Assembly (NCBI GenBank): GCA_036426205.1
Contig: CM071570.1
Location: 56,836,926-56,900,925, forward strand
From: Ascaphus truei
Taxonomy: Eukaryota; Chordata; Amphibia; Anura; Ascaphidae
Reading direction: 5' to 3'
DNA length: 64,000 nt
Below the pieces are notes generated by a model. The model saw only the letters and a list, made by a program, of their open reading frames with translations, searched no databases and was not told the DNA's origin. Position 1 is the stretch's first letter; every line of letters begins with the position of its first letter. The translations under genes and the position numbers were made by a program. Below are positions 10,651 to 23,540 of the stretch, in pieces.

Positions 10651-12225
10651 TATGCTTCTTTAAGCAGATGTGTCTTAAGGTGGGTCTTAAAGGTGGATAG
10701 CGAGGGGGCTAGTCGGGTATTGAGGGGGAAGGGCATTCCAGAGGTTGGGGCAGAAAGTGAGAAAGGTTTAAGGCGGGAGAGAGCTTTAGATACAAAGGGG
10801 GTAGAAAGAAGACATCCTTGAGAAGAACGCAAGAGTCGTGATGGTGCATAGCGAGAAATTAGACCTGAGATATAAGGAGGGGCAGAAGAATGTAAAGCTT
10901 TAAAAGTGAGCAGGAGAATTGAGTGTGAGATACGTGATTTAATCGGAAGCCAGGAGAGGGATTTCAGGAGGGGAGATGCAGAGACAGAGTAGAGTGATTC
11001 TGGCAGCAGCGTTTAGGATAGATTGTAGGGGAGACAGGTGAGAGGTAGGAAGGCCGGACAGCAGGAGGTTGCAGTAATCGAGACGTGAGAGAATGAGGGC
11101 CTGAGTCAGAGTTTTAGCAGTTGAGTAACAGAGGAAAGGGCGTATCTTTGTGATATTGCGGAGGAAAAAGCGACAAGTTTTAGAAACGTTTGGAATATGA
11201 GAGGAGAATGAGAGAGAGGAATCAAGTGTGACCCCTAGGCAGCGTGCTTGGGCTACTGGGTGAATGATCGTATTTCCAATAGCAATGTGGAAGGAGGTAG
11301 TAGGGCCAGGTTTGGGAGGAAGTATAAGGAGCTCTGTTTTTGCCATGTTAAGTTTCAGTCGGCGGATGGCCATCCAGGATGATATTCCAAAGAGGCATTC
11401 AGAAACTTTGGTCTGTATAGCAGGTGTAAGGTCAGGGGTTGAAAGGTAATTTTGTGTGTCGTCAACATAGAGGTGATATTTAAACCCAAAAGATGTGATT
11501 AGGTCACCTAGAGAGAGTGTGTAGAGAGAAAAGAGAAGGGGTCCCAGGACAGAGCCCTGGGGTACCCCCACAGAGAGATCAATAGAGGAGGAGGAGGTGT
11601 TAGCAAAAGAGATACTGAAGGTACGATGGGAGAGGTAAGAGGAGATCCAGGATAAAGCTTTGTTCCGAATACCAAGAGTATGGAGAATGTGAAGGAGAAG
11701 AGGGTGGTCCACGGTGTCAAATGCTGCAGAGAGGTCGAGTAATATGAGCAGAGTGTAATGACCTCTGTCTTTGGCAGCGTGGAGGTCGTCAGTTATTTTA
11801 GTGAGGGCTGTTTCAGTAGAGTGAGCAGTGCGGAAGCCAGATTGTAGAGGGTCTAGGACAGAATAGGTGTTAAGTAAGTGTAGCAATCGAGAGAATACAA
11901 GACGTTCAAGGAGTTTGGAGGCAAAAGGCAGGAGGGAGACAGGTCGATAGTTAGAAGGACAGGTAGGGTCAAGCTTGCTGTTTTTGAGTAATGGTATAAC
12001 GGTTGCATGCTTGAAGGATGAAGGAAAGGTACCAGAGTAGAGGGAAGAGTTAAAGATCTGTGTGAGCATAGGGATTATAGAAGGAGCAAGAGGTTTTAGG
12101 AGATGGGAGGGAATGGGATCAAGAGGGCAAGTGGTAGAGGGAGAAGAGGAGATCAGCAGTGACACATCCTCCTCCGAGATAGCAGAAAAAGAGTCAAGAA
12201 AGGCAGGAGGAGAGTTGGGAAGCAT
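10650..12225 (-). pseudogene. L2/CR1-clade LINE ORF2: reverse transcriptase and C-terminus
   Basis: A 428-residue open frame (12,225 down to 10,939) carries the non-LTR reverse-transcriptase series in order: NYRPVSLLP (residues 92-100), [12 protein letters not shown] (163-174), [13 protein letters not shown] (220-232) and YVDDTQ (253-258). The catalytic box reads YVDD rather than the usual F/YADD. After one or more frameshifts between 10,940 and 10,832, the last 60 residues continue in another frame with the family's closing block (RLAPSLSTFKTHLKTHL) and stop at the microsatellite. The N-terminal endonuclease is missing, the usual 5' truncation of target-primed insertions. The choice between L2 and CR1 rests on motif style and is tentative. 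Confidence 0.85.
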
Positions 12226-13920
12226 TGTGGGATGGGAGGAGGCAACAGATGGGATGTTCTGCCATACCGGTCATAGAGAGGAGACTGTGATCAACGGAGT
12301 ATTGTGGGTCCGGACCCGTTCCATCTACCTGCCTGATCTTACCTCCAGATCTCCTGGTGTATCTCTGCACGCCTCAGCTAGTTTGTAAGTCACTTTTTTA
12401 TTTATTGTACTTTGTGAACTGTAATTATTGTAGTCCCCAGTCTGACTTTTTACCCAATATAAATTTATACTACTGGTGGAGTGCGCCTTTTTTGTTCTAA
12501 AATATAATCTGGGTTACGAGTACCACAAGCACTTGCAGGTCAATTTACATGGTTTAAGTGTTACTCTAGCACCTTTTTAGACTCCCTTGAGGACATACAT
12601 TTTCATGGTCACTGAAGTCAGGAATCAAAGTTATTTTTTCTAAAAGGCATACTGCATCTCCATCCCAAAGAAAGCATATACTTCAAATAAACAATTGTTG
12701 CAGCATGTTGTTCTAAAACGTTCATAAAAGAGATTACAGTGCTTCAGCATGTCTATTGCTGCTTTTCTCCAAACTACATAGTTCTTGTTTAACCATGCGA
12801 ATTACGCGAACTGAATCAATTTGTGGAGAAAAAGTGACTGCTTTGTTCTTTCTCTCTGTTCTCTTTTGCTCCTCTCCTGCAAAAGCCCTATTTCAGGGTC
12901 TGGATTAAAATGCCTAATTCTGCCTCGTAAATCTAGCCACATATGCAAAATTCTGGCAACATGTGGCCCATTTGTAATCAATGCGAAATGTAAACAAATT
13001 GCGACGTTTAAGAAACAATTACGAGTATTGGAGACATTTGCATCTCTCTATTCTTGTTATTTGAAAGCACTGTTTAAAAACAATACGAATTCAGTAATAA
13101 ACTTGATTTTTCGTGATCTTCTCTATGTTAAAACCTGAACATAAGGTAAGGCTACAGTCACTTAATTCTCTAATTACTTTAACCTTCATCATGACACACC
13201 AGGGCATATTTTTATTAGGTCATTAAAACACCTCTTTGGTAGTTAAGGGCATTCAGTCTTCAACCTTATGTCTCAGAAAAACCTGTGAAGTGTTTCACCA
13301 CAAAACACCCCCTGATGTGTCTTCATCCCTAATTAGAACTAATCATGTAAGCCAAAAGAACATCTCTGTGTAATTTTATTTTATTGGCTAAAAAGTGCTG
13401 CATTCAGGAAAGGGTGTAGCTTCACCAATCAATCATAAGATAGAAAATCTACACTCTGTAATTCTCGGGAAACTAAAGTAGTGGGAAATAAAAGAAGGGA
13501 CGCGAATATAAAGAGAACAACCCATGTGAGTTTGTTTTATGGGGTGAGACTAGTGACATACTGTAAGCCAAAAAGAATTCTTCCAATATATTATTCCCTT
13601 TTAAGGGCTGATATTTCTTAATTTAGCCTCCCCAAGTATAAAAGTACTGAACTATAGTTATGAATTTTTTTTTTAGACTTTAAACTCTTCCAGGCATGGA
13701 TTGAAGATGAATAATGTTTACATATCCCTGTTTTGTGTTACAATGTCCCTGTGTTCGGATGTCTTCTGTAAAAGGCTACTTACATGGTTGGCACTTCATA
13801 AATAAAAATAGACATGATTAAAATTGGGGGTGGGCAAATGGTTCTTCAAAAGAAGCAGCTACAGTAACTGTTAAGAAATGTGTGATTCAGGTAAATTATC
13901 TTTCATTGTAACAAGTATGT
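12226..13920. other. No gene recognised
   Basis: No supported coding frame. 12,230-12,500 is GC-richer and resembles leader sequence of retroelements. From 12,500 on it is AT-rich single-copy-like sequence. Confidence 0.4.
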
Positions 13921-13924
13921 GTGT

Positions 13925-14230
13925 TACAGATGCAGCGGCCGTTATTCGAACATATCACGGAGCCGTTTTTGTGTGCTCTGCTGTACTCCACGCGGCCAAT
14001 CACGCGGTTGATTTGTTTGAATTTTATGGATTTCGATTTCTTTGGGTGCAATTCTTCGCGTTTCCGTGGCAGAAATTAATTAATTGTAATGTGTACAGTA
14101 CAGAACTGTGTCAATTTGCAGGTGTTTAAAAACCAGAACACTAAAATGCAATTTTCTGCACTCCATAAAACACGACTCAACACGCGGTACTGACGCACCA
14201 TGACATAGGTATTCGGCCGCTGCATCTGTA
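13925..14230. mobile_element. MITE with 17-bp perfect TIRs (TACAGATGCAGCGGCCG), copy 1
   Basis: TACAGATGCAGCGGCCG at 13,925-13,941 is repeated exactly inverted at 14,214-14,230. The interior has no transposase. A segment around 14,080-14,150 matches, in reverse complement, the interior of the related element at 53.8 kb (a shared block reads CACCTGCA followed by GATTGACACAG). Two copies with conserved ends and interior define a non-autonomous DNA transposon family. The superfamily is not assigned. Confidence 0.8.
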
Positions 14231-14267
14231 GGTAGCACTCCACAAAAATGGGAATACAAAAGGTATA

Positions 14268-14658
14268 GGGGCTCATGCAGAGAGCATAGATAAGGAAATA
14301 GCACCATCTTCTGGCGAAAAAACTAGCCAGAAATCCTTGAACTCGGGAGAAAATAGCGCGATTTTTAAAAGTGCCCAGAAAAATTTTCAGAGCTGTAAAA
14401 CTCGCCAAACTCGTGGCGAGAACCTGAAACTCGCCATGCTAATATAGCGTGGTATTCCAGAAGCTCCGAATCGCTGGAACACGCCAATATGTGCATTAGT
14501 ATGGCGAGTTTCAAATAGCCAGGAAAAGTTGGCAATTAGCAGTTTTTTGCCGAAATGAGTTAACGACGTTCTCTGCATAACACCTTCACTAACGGCAAAT
14601 CTGTAGCTATTTTACAGCCATTTTAAACTTTTTTAACGTTCCTCTCTGCATAAGCCCC
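14268..14658. mobile_element. MITE with GGGGCT(C/T)ATGCAGAGAG termini
   Basis: The left end reads GGGGCTCATGCAGAGAG. The right end in reverse complement reads GGGGCTTATGCAGAGAG. ATA lies immediately outside each end, a candidate 3-bp target duplication that would suit a PIF/Harbinger-type origin. The interior is rich in a repeated word related to ACTCGCCA and its complement, and has no coding capacity. Confidence 0.75.
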
Positions 14659-14659
14659 A

Positions 14660-15430
14660 TAGTTTGAAAATAAATATGGTGCAAGGGAACAAAGAGGAAC
14701 CTCTAACCCCCCAAAATAAGTCACAAATATGTACAATGGTTCCCAGCACACAATCAGAGTCAGACAAAATGTCAATTAGAAAAATAGCACATTGTATTTA
14801 AATATTGATGCAAATACAGAGCCAGCCTCAATGTAGGTCTGGAGGGAAATCCTAATGGAGCAAAATGGCATTCATAAATAGGGGGGAGAGGGAGGGATTG
14901 GAGGGGAAACAAGGGAGTGAGGAAACACAAGAAAACAAAGGGAGGGGGGGGGGAGAAATACGCACAAAACACGTAATGGATGGGATGATAAAAATATAAG
15001 TGGGGCAACGTTTCGGGGCCTAAATCGCCTCTTCTTCATGCCCATTCCCACAGACTGAAGTAGCCTGTGGTACTTCCCTATTCAAACACCTCTATCCAAA
15101 ATACCTCTCCTCAAAAAAAGTTGAGTGAAAAAGTATTGCTAATGATGTCAACCAACCCTAAATAGGAAAATATATAATACTCCAATGAGACAGTGAAAAG
15201 TCAACAGAATATATAGTGGTTCAAAGATCACCAAACACTAGCCCCTGTATATGTAGGCTAAGACAATGATAGATCTAGATACTAAGGTAACAAGTACAAA
15301 TATATTCTTTGCTCAAAGTAATAAATGGAATGAACCAATCATTGTTGCAAAAAATACTCTTAGGAAGTACAGATATACTATATACTGTGCCAAACCATGT
15401 GTGGAAGAACACACACACCCACACAACACA
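14660..15430 (-). mobile_element. Possible PLE terminal fragment with hammerhead-like motif
   Basis: The only positive evidence is the motif at 15,004-15,040 on the minus strand. It is followed outward by CCCATTCCCACA, which also follows the motif at 56.25 kb. Boundaries are unknown. Much of the flank is AT-rich with a G-run at 14,943-14,952. Confidence 0.3.
15000..15046 (-). ncRNA. Hammerhead-like motif, copy 2
   Basis: Minus-strand order: ATGAAGA, a GGC...GCC hairpin, GAAACGTT. The flanks GGGC (before) and GCCC (after) are perfectly complementary (stem I). The first core position is A rather than C, so activity is doubtful. Confidence 0.35.
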
Positions 15431-15431
15431 T

Positions 15432-15520
15432 AGGAGAGAGAGAGATGAGAGAGAGAAGAGATGGAGAGAGACATAGAGAGAAGATCAGGACACACACATC
15501 ACACACACACACACACACAT
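15432..15520. repeat. (GA)n-rich then (CA)n microsatellites
   Basis: Imperfect GA repeats (15,432-15,482) are followed by a CA run (15,490-15,519). Confidence 0.9.
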
Positions 15521-16420
15521 ACCAATAAATCCAATAATGGAGCTTATAAGTGTGTATGTGTTCAATTAATGTGTAAAATATAAGTGCAATGAAACAGAAA
15601 TGTGACACCCTATAAAAGTGACTAAGTTAATTGTAGTACATATGATTTCAACTTCCTCAATTTCCCTGCAGCCACAGAAATAGTACTTACCAGGACACTT
15701 ACCAGCCACAGGTTGCAAACATGCATGCCCACGCAGGATTCATAGACCCTTTTGTTGGGGTTGCCAGAAGATCGTGCCCAGAGCCCTGAATGCGACAGTG
15801 ATTGCGGCTGCTGCCTCTGCCATGCTGTTCGGTTTTCGTTTTGCGTATGTTGTTGTAGACAGTACATGTGCTGGTTTCTTGGGCAGAGATATTCAGTGCA
15901 CCATCTGCCAGACATATACTGAATTGAAATTAAATAAATAAACCCCACAAATAATTTTGTTGATGGGACTGCGGTAAACAAAGAGTTCCCGCAGGTGGAA
16001 TCTCACACCTTGTCATGGTACAGAAGGCAGTGTCTTGCTACATCTGTAGCTGTATAGTAACGTTGCAAAAAAATTCCATTGTTTGTGTTTGCAGTAAACT
16101 GCTGGAGGTCTTTCCTGGCTACGCAGTCTTTCAAACTAAAAATATGAATGTTTTTTTCTAATAAGACTGAAGTTCTGCATACTGTACGTGAATATTACAC
16201 ATTATAAGAATAAATATGCACAATCAAAACACATTTTCAATTTCATCTTGATTTAAGGTATTAAGTCTGTGATTTAATAGCTACAGTACATATATAATCT
16301 GTATACAAATACAGCAGAGCATATATTCTGTGTGCTTTATTAGATGAATACATCATTGCTTATTACTATTAGACTATCATATCAAGTATTTTGCATCCAG
16401 TTATTTCAGACTCCATATAA
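15521..16420. other. No gene recognised
   Basis: A mixed AT-rich region. Open frames on the minus strand at 15.6-16.0 kb show no recognisable domain. Confidence 0.4.
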
Positions 16421-16422
16421 AA

Positions 16423-17140
16423 ATGATATCCTCCCTAAGTCTGCTGGTCAGAAAGCGTATCACACAGCAGATGCTAATGTCAATTATCGACTATGTGGAC
16501 ATAGTACAGTATAAGGCTCAGAACCCCAAACCCACCTTACCAAACGGGATACCCTCTATAATTCAATATGCCGTTTTGTTCTCCAATGCAACTACAACAC
16601 ACATCACTGCGAAATGCTCAAAGAACTAGATTGGTCATCACTTGAGTCTATGCGCAAAGTTCATCTTTCCTGTCTTGCCTTCAAATACTTTTTGGGCTAG
16701 CTACCCATCTCTCTGAACAAGCTCCTCACCCCTACCACATGCAGCACTTATCTGAGATCTGACTCCAAAAGACTGTTCATGGTCCCAAGGTCCAGCAAAG
16801 TATCCGGCCGCTCCTCCTTCTCTTACCGTGCATCCCAAAACTGGAACAATCTACCAGAGACTCTCACAGTCATCACCAGTCTAAGTTCTTTCAAAACTAA
16901 AGCTGTCTCACATTTTAATCTGGTCTGTAACTGTTACATATGCCTATAATATATATTATCTCCAACTGTGAATGCAATGTCTTGTATATAATGTATACCC
17001 TGTTCACTTATGTAACTGTATTTGTAACCATGTATTATTTGTCATCTTAACTCTATGCCCAGGACATACTTGAAAACAAGAGGTAACTCTCAATGTATTA
17101 CTTCCTGGTAAAAAAACATTTTATAAATAAATAAATATAC
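16423..17140 (+). pseudogene. Non-LTR LINE 3' end (L2/CR1/Rex1 group)
   Basis: Read with several frameshifts and stops, the plus strand gives the post-RT region of a jockey-superfamily LINE. A block reading LMSIIDYVDIVQY comes first, then a WSSLESMRKVHLSCLAFKYF-type block. Last is the closing NWNNLPETLTVITSLSSF block before a stop at about 16,947. The 3' UTR ends near 17,130 in an ATAAATAAATA tail. The RT and endonuclease are missing (5' truncation). The sequence differs from the LINE at 10.6-12.2 kb, so a second subfamily is present. Confidence 0.7.
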
Positions 17141-19235
17141 TGTACTCATAGGAGACAAAGGGGGAAAACAGCCTAACATATTTCTTCTTTTAGGCTTTGT
17201 TAAGGATTTGATACACATAAGGACGCCCTCCTCCACTATAAAAAGGTACAAGAAAACATTGCATGAATTACATACTGTACTAATAATAATGCAATTAACT
17301 AAACAGACCTTTAACCAGGTCACACTATAAACACATGTTTACAATATGTCAACCCAGAAAGACTTGATAATTAGTTTCCCAGATCTGCAGGTTTTTAAAT
17401 GTCTGAGGTTACAGTCCAAAATGCTTCCCTCTGTAATAGTTTTTTTCAATCTATTCTCCACTGTAGGGCCACATACATGTTCAATGGCAGTGTAATTAGG
17501 AAACGTTTTATTACCAACATGTTGCTAAAGAACATGAGCTGTGGTAGCATATGCTAGACATTTATCTTTTTGCCAATAGCATGCATTTGTTCGGAATTGC
17601 ATTGCTTTAAACACATTTCACATATGCACATCGCTACTGTAAATACACAACACATTTTGATTGACTGGTAATAAACACTTGATAACATATTGTCTGGTCT
17701 TCATTGCATTAGAAAAAGAAGACGTGGACAGAACATATCTACATTGCAAGCAAAAATCACAATTAAAATACCCGTTAGATCATTGTGGTAAAAATGAGGA
17801 CCCGGAATCAGGATTTCTTAAGAAAGAAGGCACACAAAAAAATCTTAAATCTCGCATTTTTCTTAAAGATAACTCTAGGTTTACTTGTTCCAATTTCATT
17901 CAAAACAGTCACATTTGGGTATAAACCAATTTCTGCGTAAGATTTAAAAAATCCCATGCCATGTCGAAACATATAGAATAGAAACATATTATGAAATTCA
18001 TTACATATTGTCATGTATACCACTACCGTGTGCATGTCACTGTGTATATGAAAGGGACTAATAACATCCAGTTATCCAGCTGACTCACTCACCTCTTACC
18101 TTCTAAAGGAGCATTACAAATGAGCAATAACTCACCACCACCAAGAATATTTAAGATCTTATCCTCAAGAGTTTTTGATCACCCATATACTAGAAAAAGA
18201 GATGTAATTAACACAATGCCAATGTCAGAAAATGTGGTTATTTTCTTCAAAAAGGTAATAGTTTAAATTAGAGCAAAAAGACAGTACTGATTACATTTTA
18301 GATTTAACATAATAAAAAGTGTACAGTGCTTGTTACAGGAAAAAGAGGATTACAAAGACATACAATATATAAATGCAGAAAGTTCCATAAAGTAAAAGGG
18401 CATGAAACAGAAAGCCTAATACAGTACCACGCACTAGACTCCTCAAGAGATTACAAGATAGAAATATGAAAATGTACGTGTTATTGATATAAACCCCCTC
18501 TTAGATTAATTCTGATTTAGACATTCCCAATCATTCTCTTTTAAACCCAAAACGTTGCCTCTGCGAAAAAATATAGGCCAACCTTTTTTTATTTTTCATG
18601 GAGGGGGGAGAGGGGGGGTAGGTAGATTAAAAGATCACAATGGTAGGGGGGTAGAGAAAGTGGAGGGAAGGGAAGAGTTTAAGCAATGTGTTTCATCTGA
18701 AATATGAGTGAAAATCCCTTGGAGAAAAGTGCAGATTTCCAGTGGTACCAAAGGTGCTGGGGGATTGAGGGCAGCTGGTGCCCAAGGTTCATCTATCCCC
18801 ATGATATGTACCCAGTACTGTGTCATAACCAAGTATGTGAAGTCCACCTCTGTACCACAACAGTCCCAGTGCATCAGTTCCATTCTACTCACCCACACAC
18901 ATGGACATATTCAGAGTAGTGAATCCCAGGCAGCCTAAACTCCACAGTCCGCAACTTCCAAACAGAGTAGCTAGTGGCAACGTGGCAGGGTAAGATATAA
19001 ATAGTGAAACATGTCACCTAGTCTACCAGAGGCAAAAATAAGGCCCATAAAAGGAACTGGCCGTGTATGGGGGGTCCCCATCGAGGTCACAATGAGTGAA
19101 TTGGCCAACACTCTCAGTGCTGAGCCGAAAGTGTCCCATGGCCCCCGCTACTCACCCCGAGAGTTGATACCATTCTATAGATGGAGAGTTCTCATCACCC
19201 AGGTGTAAACCTGTTATAGTAATTATTCTAGATTA
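17141..19235. other. No gene recognised; possible PLE leader at the right end
   Basis: 17.1-18.5 kb is AT-rich without motifs. A G-rich patch (18,603-18,640) precedes a stretch at 18.7-19.2 kb that lies directly downstream (minus strand) of the PLE fragment. That stretch may be its 3' untranslated or terminal sequence. Confidence 0.35.
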
Positions 19236-19239
19236 GTAA

Positions 19240-19690
19240 AATTGTATTCCTTATTTAAGCCACCTGGATGTAGTGTACCCAACTCGCGTATCCAGAAGGC
19301 CTCCCTTTTCCTCAAGAGTCATACCTTATTACCACACCTGTGGGGTTTTGGAACCACCTCAATAATCTTGAACCGAAGCTGACAGACATTGTGCTCAGCC
19401 TGTAGGAAGTGTGCGGACACGGGTTGGTCCCACACTTTGCATCTAATTGTGGATTTATGTTGACTGATACGTTCTTTTGCCTTACGTGCGGTTTCACCCA
19501 CGTATGCCAACCCGCGAGGGCACTTTAGGAGATACACTATATAATCTGAGTTACACGTAGCATAATCCTTAATATCATACTTACGTCCTGTGCGCGGGTG
19601 TGCAATTGACGATCCCTTTCAAACATTACCGCACTGGGCACAATAGAGACAGGGAAAAGTACCTTTGATAGCAACTCCCTTAAAGCAGGA
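19240..19690 (-). pseudogene. Penelope-like zinc-finger/GIY-YIG C-terminus
   Basis: On the minus strand one frame reads a Cys pair region (PCLYCAQCGNV), an in-frame TGA, then KGSSIAHPRTGRKYDIKDY and IVYLLKCPRGLAYVGET, the GIY-YIG signature. A basic helix (KERISQHKSTIR) and a conserved tail follow. A second in-frame stop lies near 19,320, and the same frame resumes with REAFWIRELGTLHPGG, the usual PLE C-terminus. This is a different PLE lineage from the one at 37 kb, where the equivalent block is VVYLIQCGCSQYYVGRT. RT sequence upstream is absent. The two stops make it a pseudogene. Confidence 0.85.
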
Positions 19691-19699
19691 CACTTGGGT

Positions 19700-21645
19700 T
19701 TTTATTTGATTTTTTTATTATGCTATATTGCATCTTCCAGGGTCAGTGACTTCTTGTGCTGTCTTGGGGTGATTGATGTCTTTGCCATTTTTTCCTTTTC
19801 CTATTTATTGGATTTACCAATGGCTGCTGCCAGCCTGGGGCTTATGTGGGGCTAATTTTCCTTGCAAGTTTATGTACAAGTGGACTGCGGTACATGGGAC
19901 TGTGCTGGATGGACAAACACTCTCGGATGATGTCATCATGGGTAACCAGGAGGGTTACCATGGATGTTTTTGGCACGTCGGAGGAGGCGTGTCCAGTGGG
20001 AAGTCAGAGAGTCTGAACAGCTGACCTGCAGTGCTCGATTGGAGCAATGGATACGGCGATGAAGGCTGCCTGCTTGGATGCTACGACAAAGGGGAGCTCA
20101 GTAAAGGCTACCTACTTGGTTACCTTGAAGACCGCATCACTGGGACCAGGAACGCATGCGCGAACATTACATATAGCAGATTGAACCAATTTGGCCTCCG
20201 TAGACAGAGGGCTGGTGGCCTTTTGGTGCCAAAAAAGCTTGAATATTTCTCTATAAATACTGCCAGTGTACAGAGCAATGTAAGAGGAGCTTGATAAAAG
20301 ACCAGGAGGTCTGAAACTTTGCTCACTTTTTGGGTTGCAGACCTGTCTAAGACATGTGAATGCGCTCACAAGTGATATTTTTTATTGGCTATAATGTATG
20401 CTAACGGTGGAGGTTTTTTGTCGCCTTTTTCACCCACCATAACAAAACAAAAAAAAAACAGTTTAATAAATAAATAAAATATATATATAATTTTGTTTCT
20501 GTTTTGTTTATGCTGCATTATATTAGCCTCCCGATTCTGTCCTTCGATGTAGATATTCATTCATGTGGTAAAGCTTTATTTACTACTGTAGAATCGCCAT
20601 TCATCCTATTTTCCCACAGCTGGGAAATACGTGCATTTTCCCACCCAGTCCCTTTCAAGTTTTTACTTTCTTGCCCTACAGTATTTCAATGAGTTTCCTG
20701 GATGAGTGTTTTAATTTCATATTTCCCTTTGTTGGAGAGTTTATTCCTTTAACATTTCATGATATAATTTTCATGACTTCTTAACCCCTTTTAGACATCT
20801 TTTTATAACTAGACCAATTTTGAAAGGTGAGGTGTGTCATTAGTAAGACAGTGTCCCTCCAACACTATATTTTGGCTTTTATGCCTAATACAAAAGATTA
20901 ATTTCCATACCTACGACCAGCCTCATCTTTTTCATTCAGCAGTGCCCATCTCTCTCTTTTTTTCAAATCTATCTATCCACGGATTTGGAGCACGCACGGA
21001 ACAGAGGAACAGTGGACCGGGTTGTGAGTATACCCACTCCCCGGATATCATTGACTATCTGCAATGTTGTTTTGTAGCCAGTGTGGTACTTAGACACATC
21101 CCGCTTCACTTATATGGAACTGCGACAGTGTTTGACACCGGAGGTGAACGCCGCATACACGGAGTTTCCGGCGAAACAGAGAAGCCTGTGACGCGCAGCT
21201 ATACGCTACTCATTCCAGGAGTGCGGGGAACAGTAGTGCTATGAGCGGGAGCTACAGGGAGCCACGGTCCTCATGCCACATTCAACTAAGTGGCCGGTAT
21301 GTCTCCGGATTACATTCCGGATGGGGGAGAGTGAAGTAAGCCCCAAGTGAGGTGGGACAAGTCCGAACAACACTTAGCGGAGGAACCGGGGACACCGAGT
21401 TTAGCTCTGCCCTATACCATCCAGGTCAGTTACACTTGTCTCCACAGATATATCCTGGACATTTTATTATGGTATATGTGTTGTCAGCACCACACACAGA
21501 CATAGGCTACTAACAGATTATTCATACACTATCTGTTTCCACAACATTTATTTGATTTTTGTTGGATTCACACACCCTGTTGACAATTGAGCACACACAT
21601 GGGATTCATCTCACCTACGTATGTGTTAGCCTAAGCAGTCTACAC
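19700..21645. other. No gene recognised
   Basis: GC-richer patches at 19.85-20.2 kb and 20.98-21.43 kb, with CpG and a CATGCGCGAA context, resemble 5' leader parts of PLE or LTR elements. No boundary or coding motif was found. The rest is AT-rich. Confidence 0.35.
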
Positions 21646-21989
21646 ACAAAGGGGTCTATGCACTAAGCAGTGATAAGTCATTTTAAGAGCGCAAAGTGCT
21701 CTTAGAATGTGAAGTTCCGCCGAGCGCTATTCAATAAGCTGCGCAAACAGGCACTTTGCGCTCCAAAATTGACTTTTTCCTGGAAATTTTTCAAAGTCCA
21801 ACTTTGCTCGTACGATCAGCTGTTTGCGCTGAATCCTGCCCTTCTGTGGGATTCAGTAAGCAATGCAAACTTATCGTACGTGAAAGTTGCGCTGAATAAA
21901 GGTGACCAGCTAAAGGCAGGTGATAAAAAAAGCTGAACTTAGAAAGAATTCTTTGTTTACCTTTTTGCAGGCGCAAAACCCATACAACA

Positions 21990-22145
21990 GGCCGGTGGGT
22001 GTCCCCGGCTGACCCCGCGGGGGTCCCGAGGGAGGACGGGGGTTGCGCGGGTGTTCCCGGCTGACCCCGTGGCCGTCCCGGGGTCCCCGCGGCCGTCCTG
22101 GGGTCCCCGCAGGAATCCCGGGGTTCCCGCGGGCCTGCGGTACCA
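21990..22145. repeat. C/G-rich minisatellite patch
   Basis: Degenerate repeats of units such as GGCCGTCCCGGGGTCCCCGC lie inside the composite element. Confidence 0.7.
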
Positions 22146-22229
22146 ATGTTGTGCCTACAAAAATACTAAACATTATTTCTAACTAAATACACCCCCTAAC
22201 ACATACAGTACAATAATGTGCAAAATAAC

Positions 22230-22593
22230 TACTGCTGCGGCACAGTTTATTCGAGCATTTGCCCGTTCTGTGCCGCAGCAGTAGCCTGGCGCGCGCCCGA
22301 GAGTGACGGGCGCGCGCCGAAGCAGCGGAAGAGCGCCCTCCGATCGGGGCGCTCTCCCTACCGCTGCCGGGTCCGCCGGGTCCCCCGGAACCCCCTGCCG
22401 CTGTCCCGCGATCGCGGGACACCAGGGCTCCCTCGGGGAGCCCCTGGACGCGCGTGCAGGGGGCGCACGCTCCCGAAGACGCGTGACCGCGCGTCTATGA
22501 CGCGCGGCACGCCGAGGGGCGGCCACTAGCAAGCCGGGAAATCTCCCGGCTTGCGGATCTGGCCGCAGTGTAATAAACTGTGTCGCCAGTGTA
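22230..22593. mobile_element. GC-rich multi-hairpin MITE, copy A
   Basis: The unit is 364 bp and flanked by TA. Its ends share CACAGTTTATT in inverted orientation (near 22,241 and 22,571-22,581). The interior is a chain of stem-loops: CTGCTGCGGCACAG/CTGTGCCGCAGCAG, GGCGCGCGCC/GGGCGCGCGCC, GAGCGCCC/GGGGCGCTC, TCCCGCGATCGCGGGA, GGGGCTCC-type arms and GCAAGCCGGGA/TCCCGGCTTGC. Nearly every base of the 5' two thirds is in a stem. It is 364 bp, as is copy B at 36.4 kb, and has no coding capacity. Arg/Pro-rich open frames across it are compositional. Confidence 0.8.
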
Positions 22594-23540
22594 TTATCCA
22601 GATATATATAATAGATTATTTGCCCATTATTAAACACTGCATTAGCATACCTAAATAAAGTAAATAAATACAGTAGCTAGCTAATCCAATGAATACAAGC
22701 AGTAACAACATCAACAATGAATTAATTAAACCATTAACCAATGAAACCAATTAATTCCTAAAAAAACTCAATATGAACAGTAACCCAAACCAATCAAACC
22801 AATGAATTACTACAACATTAATGAATGTAAACATTAAAAGACAAAGAAATAAATTCAAACAATATCTGAAATAACCATAAAACGCATTAGCTAACATAAT
22901 ACAACATTAACTTCAAACGAACACCAATCGCAAACATTTTATTACATTAAGCATGAAAAAAAAAAAACAATCACATCCACATAAGAAACTGACATTAAAA
23001 AAACAAACAGCAATACCAAGCCAGAAATGCCCCCCCAAATATTGTCATAATAATGTATTAATCTGTACCCTAAAGTGGTACAGATTAATATATTATCAGT
23101 CAATGTGCCTCCCCCAAACAAATCAAAAAACACATCCAATGAAGAAACCTGTAAAAAGAGACACTTACAAACATTCAATATATTACTTACCATTAGAAGC
23201 GGTGGCCCTCCGACTCCCGGGCTAACAGGAAGCTCACGTTCCTTGAAGGCCTCCAAGAGCATCCAATGCCATCCGCCATGAAAATCTGGATCAGGTACCC
23301 AAATCTTCTTTTTTCTTTCTTTAATCACCTTCTTCTATCTTCATCTGTCACAATTTCTTGATCTTCTTTATCTTCTATCTTCACCTGTCAATCCAAAAAA
23401 CCCCATGGTAAATCCCAACCAATGTTGTCTCGTCATCTTCTTGGGCTCAAATGAGGCGTCACAGCCTTAAATAGGGCTTGTGACATCACATTTAGCCTCA
23501 AAATGGTTAACAGCCACCTGATTGGCTGTTCAAACCATGT

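Noticed and set aside
22179..22637. Arg/Pro-rich open frames on both strands of the GC-rich MITE
   Set aside because: Overlapping open frames in several phases come from high GC and hairpins; no domain or conservation between copies.
22942..23328. 128-residue minus-strand frame in the composite element
   Set aside because: It runs through AT-rich sequence past a donor-like site and has no counterpart in copy 2; only the surrounding nucleotide modules are conserved.
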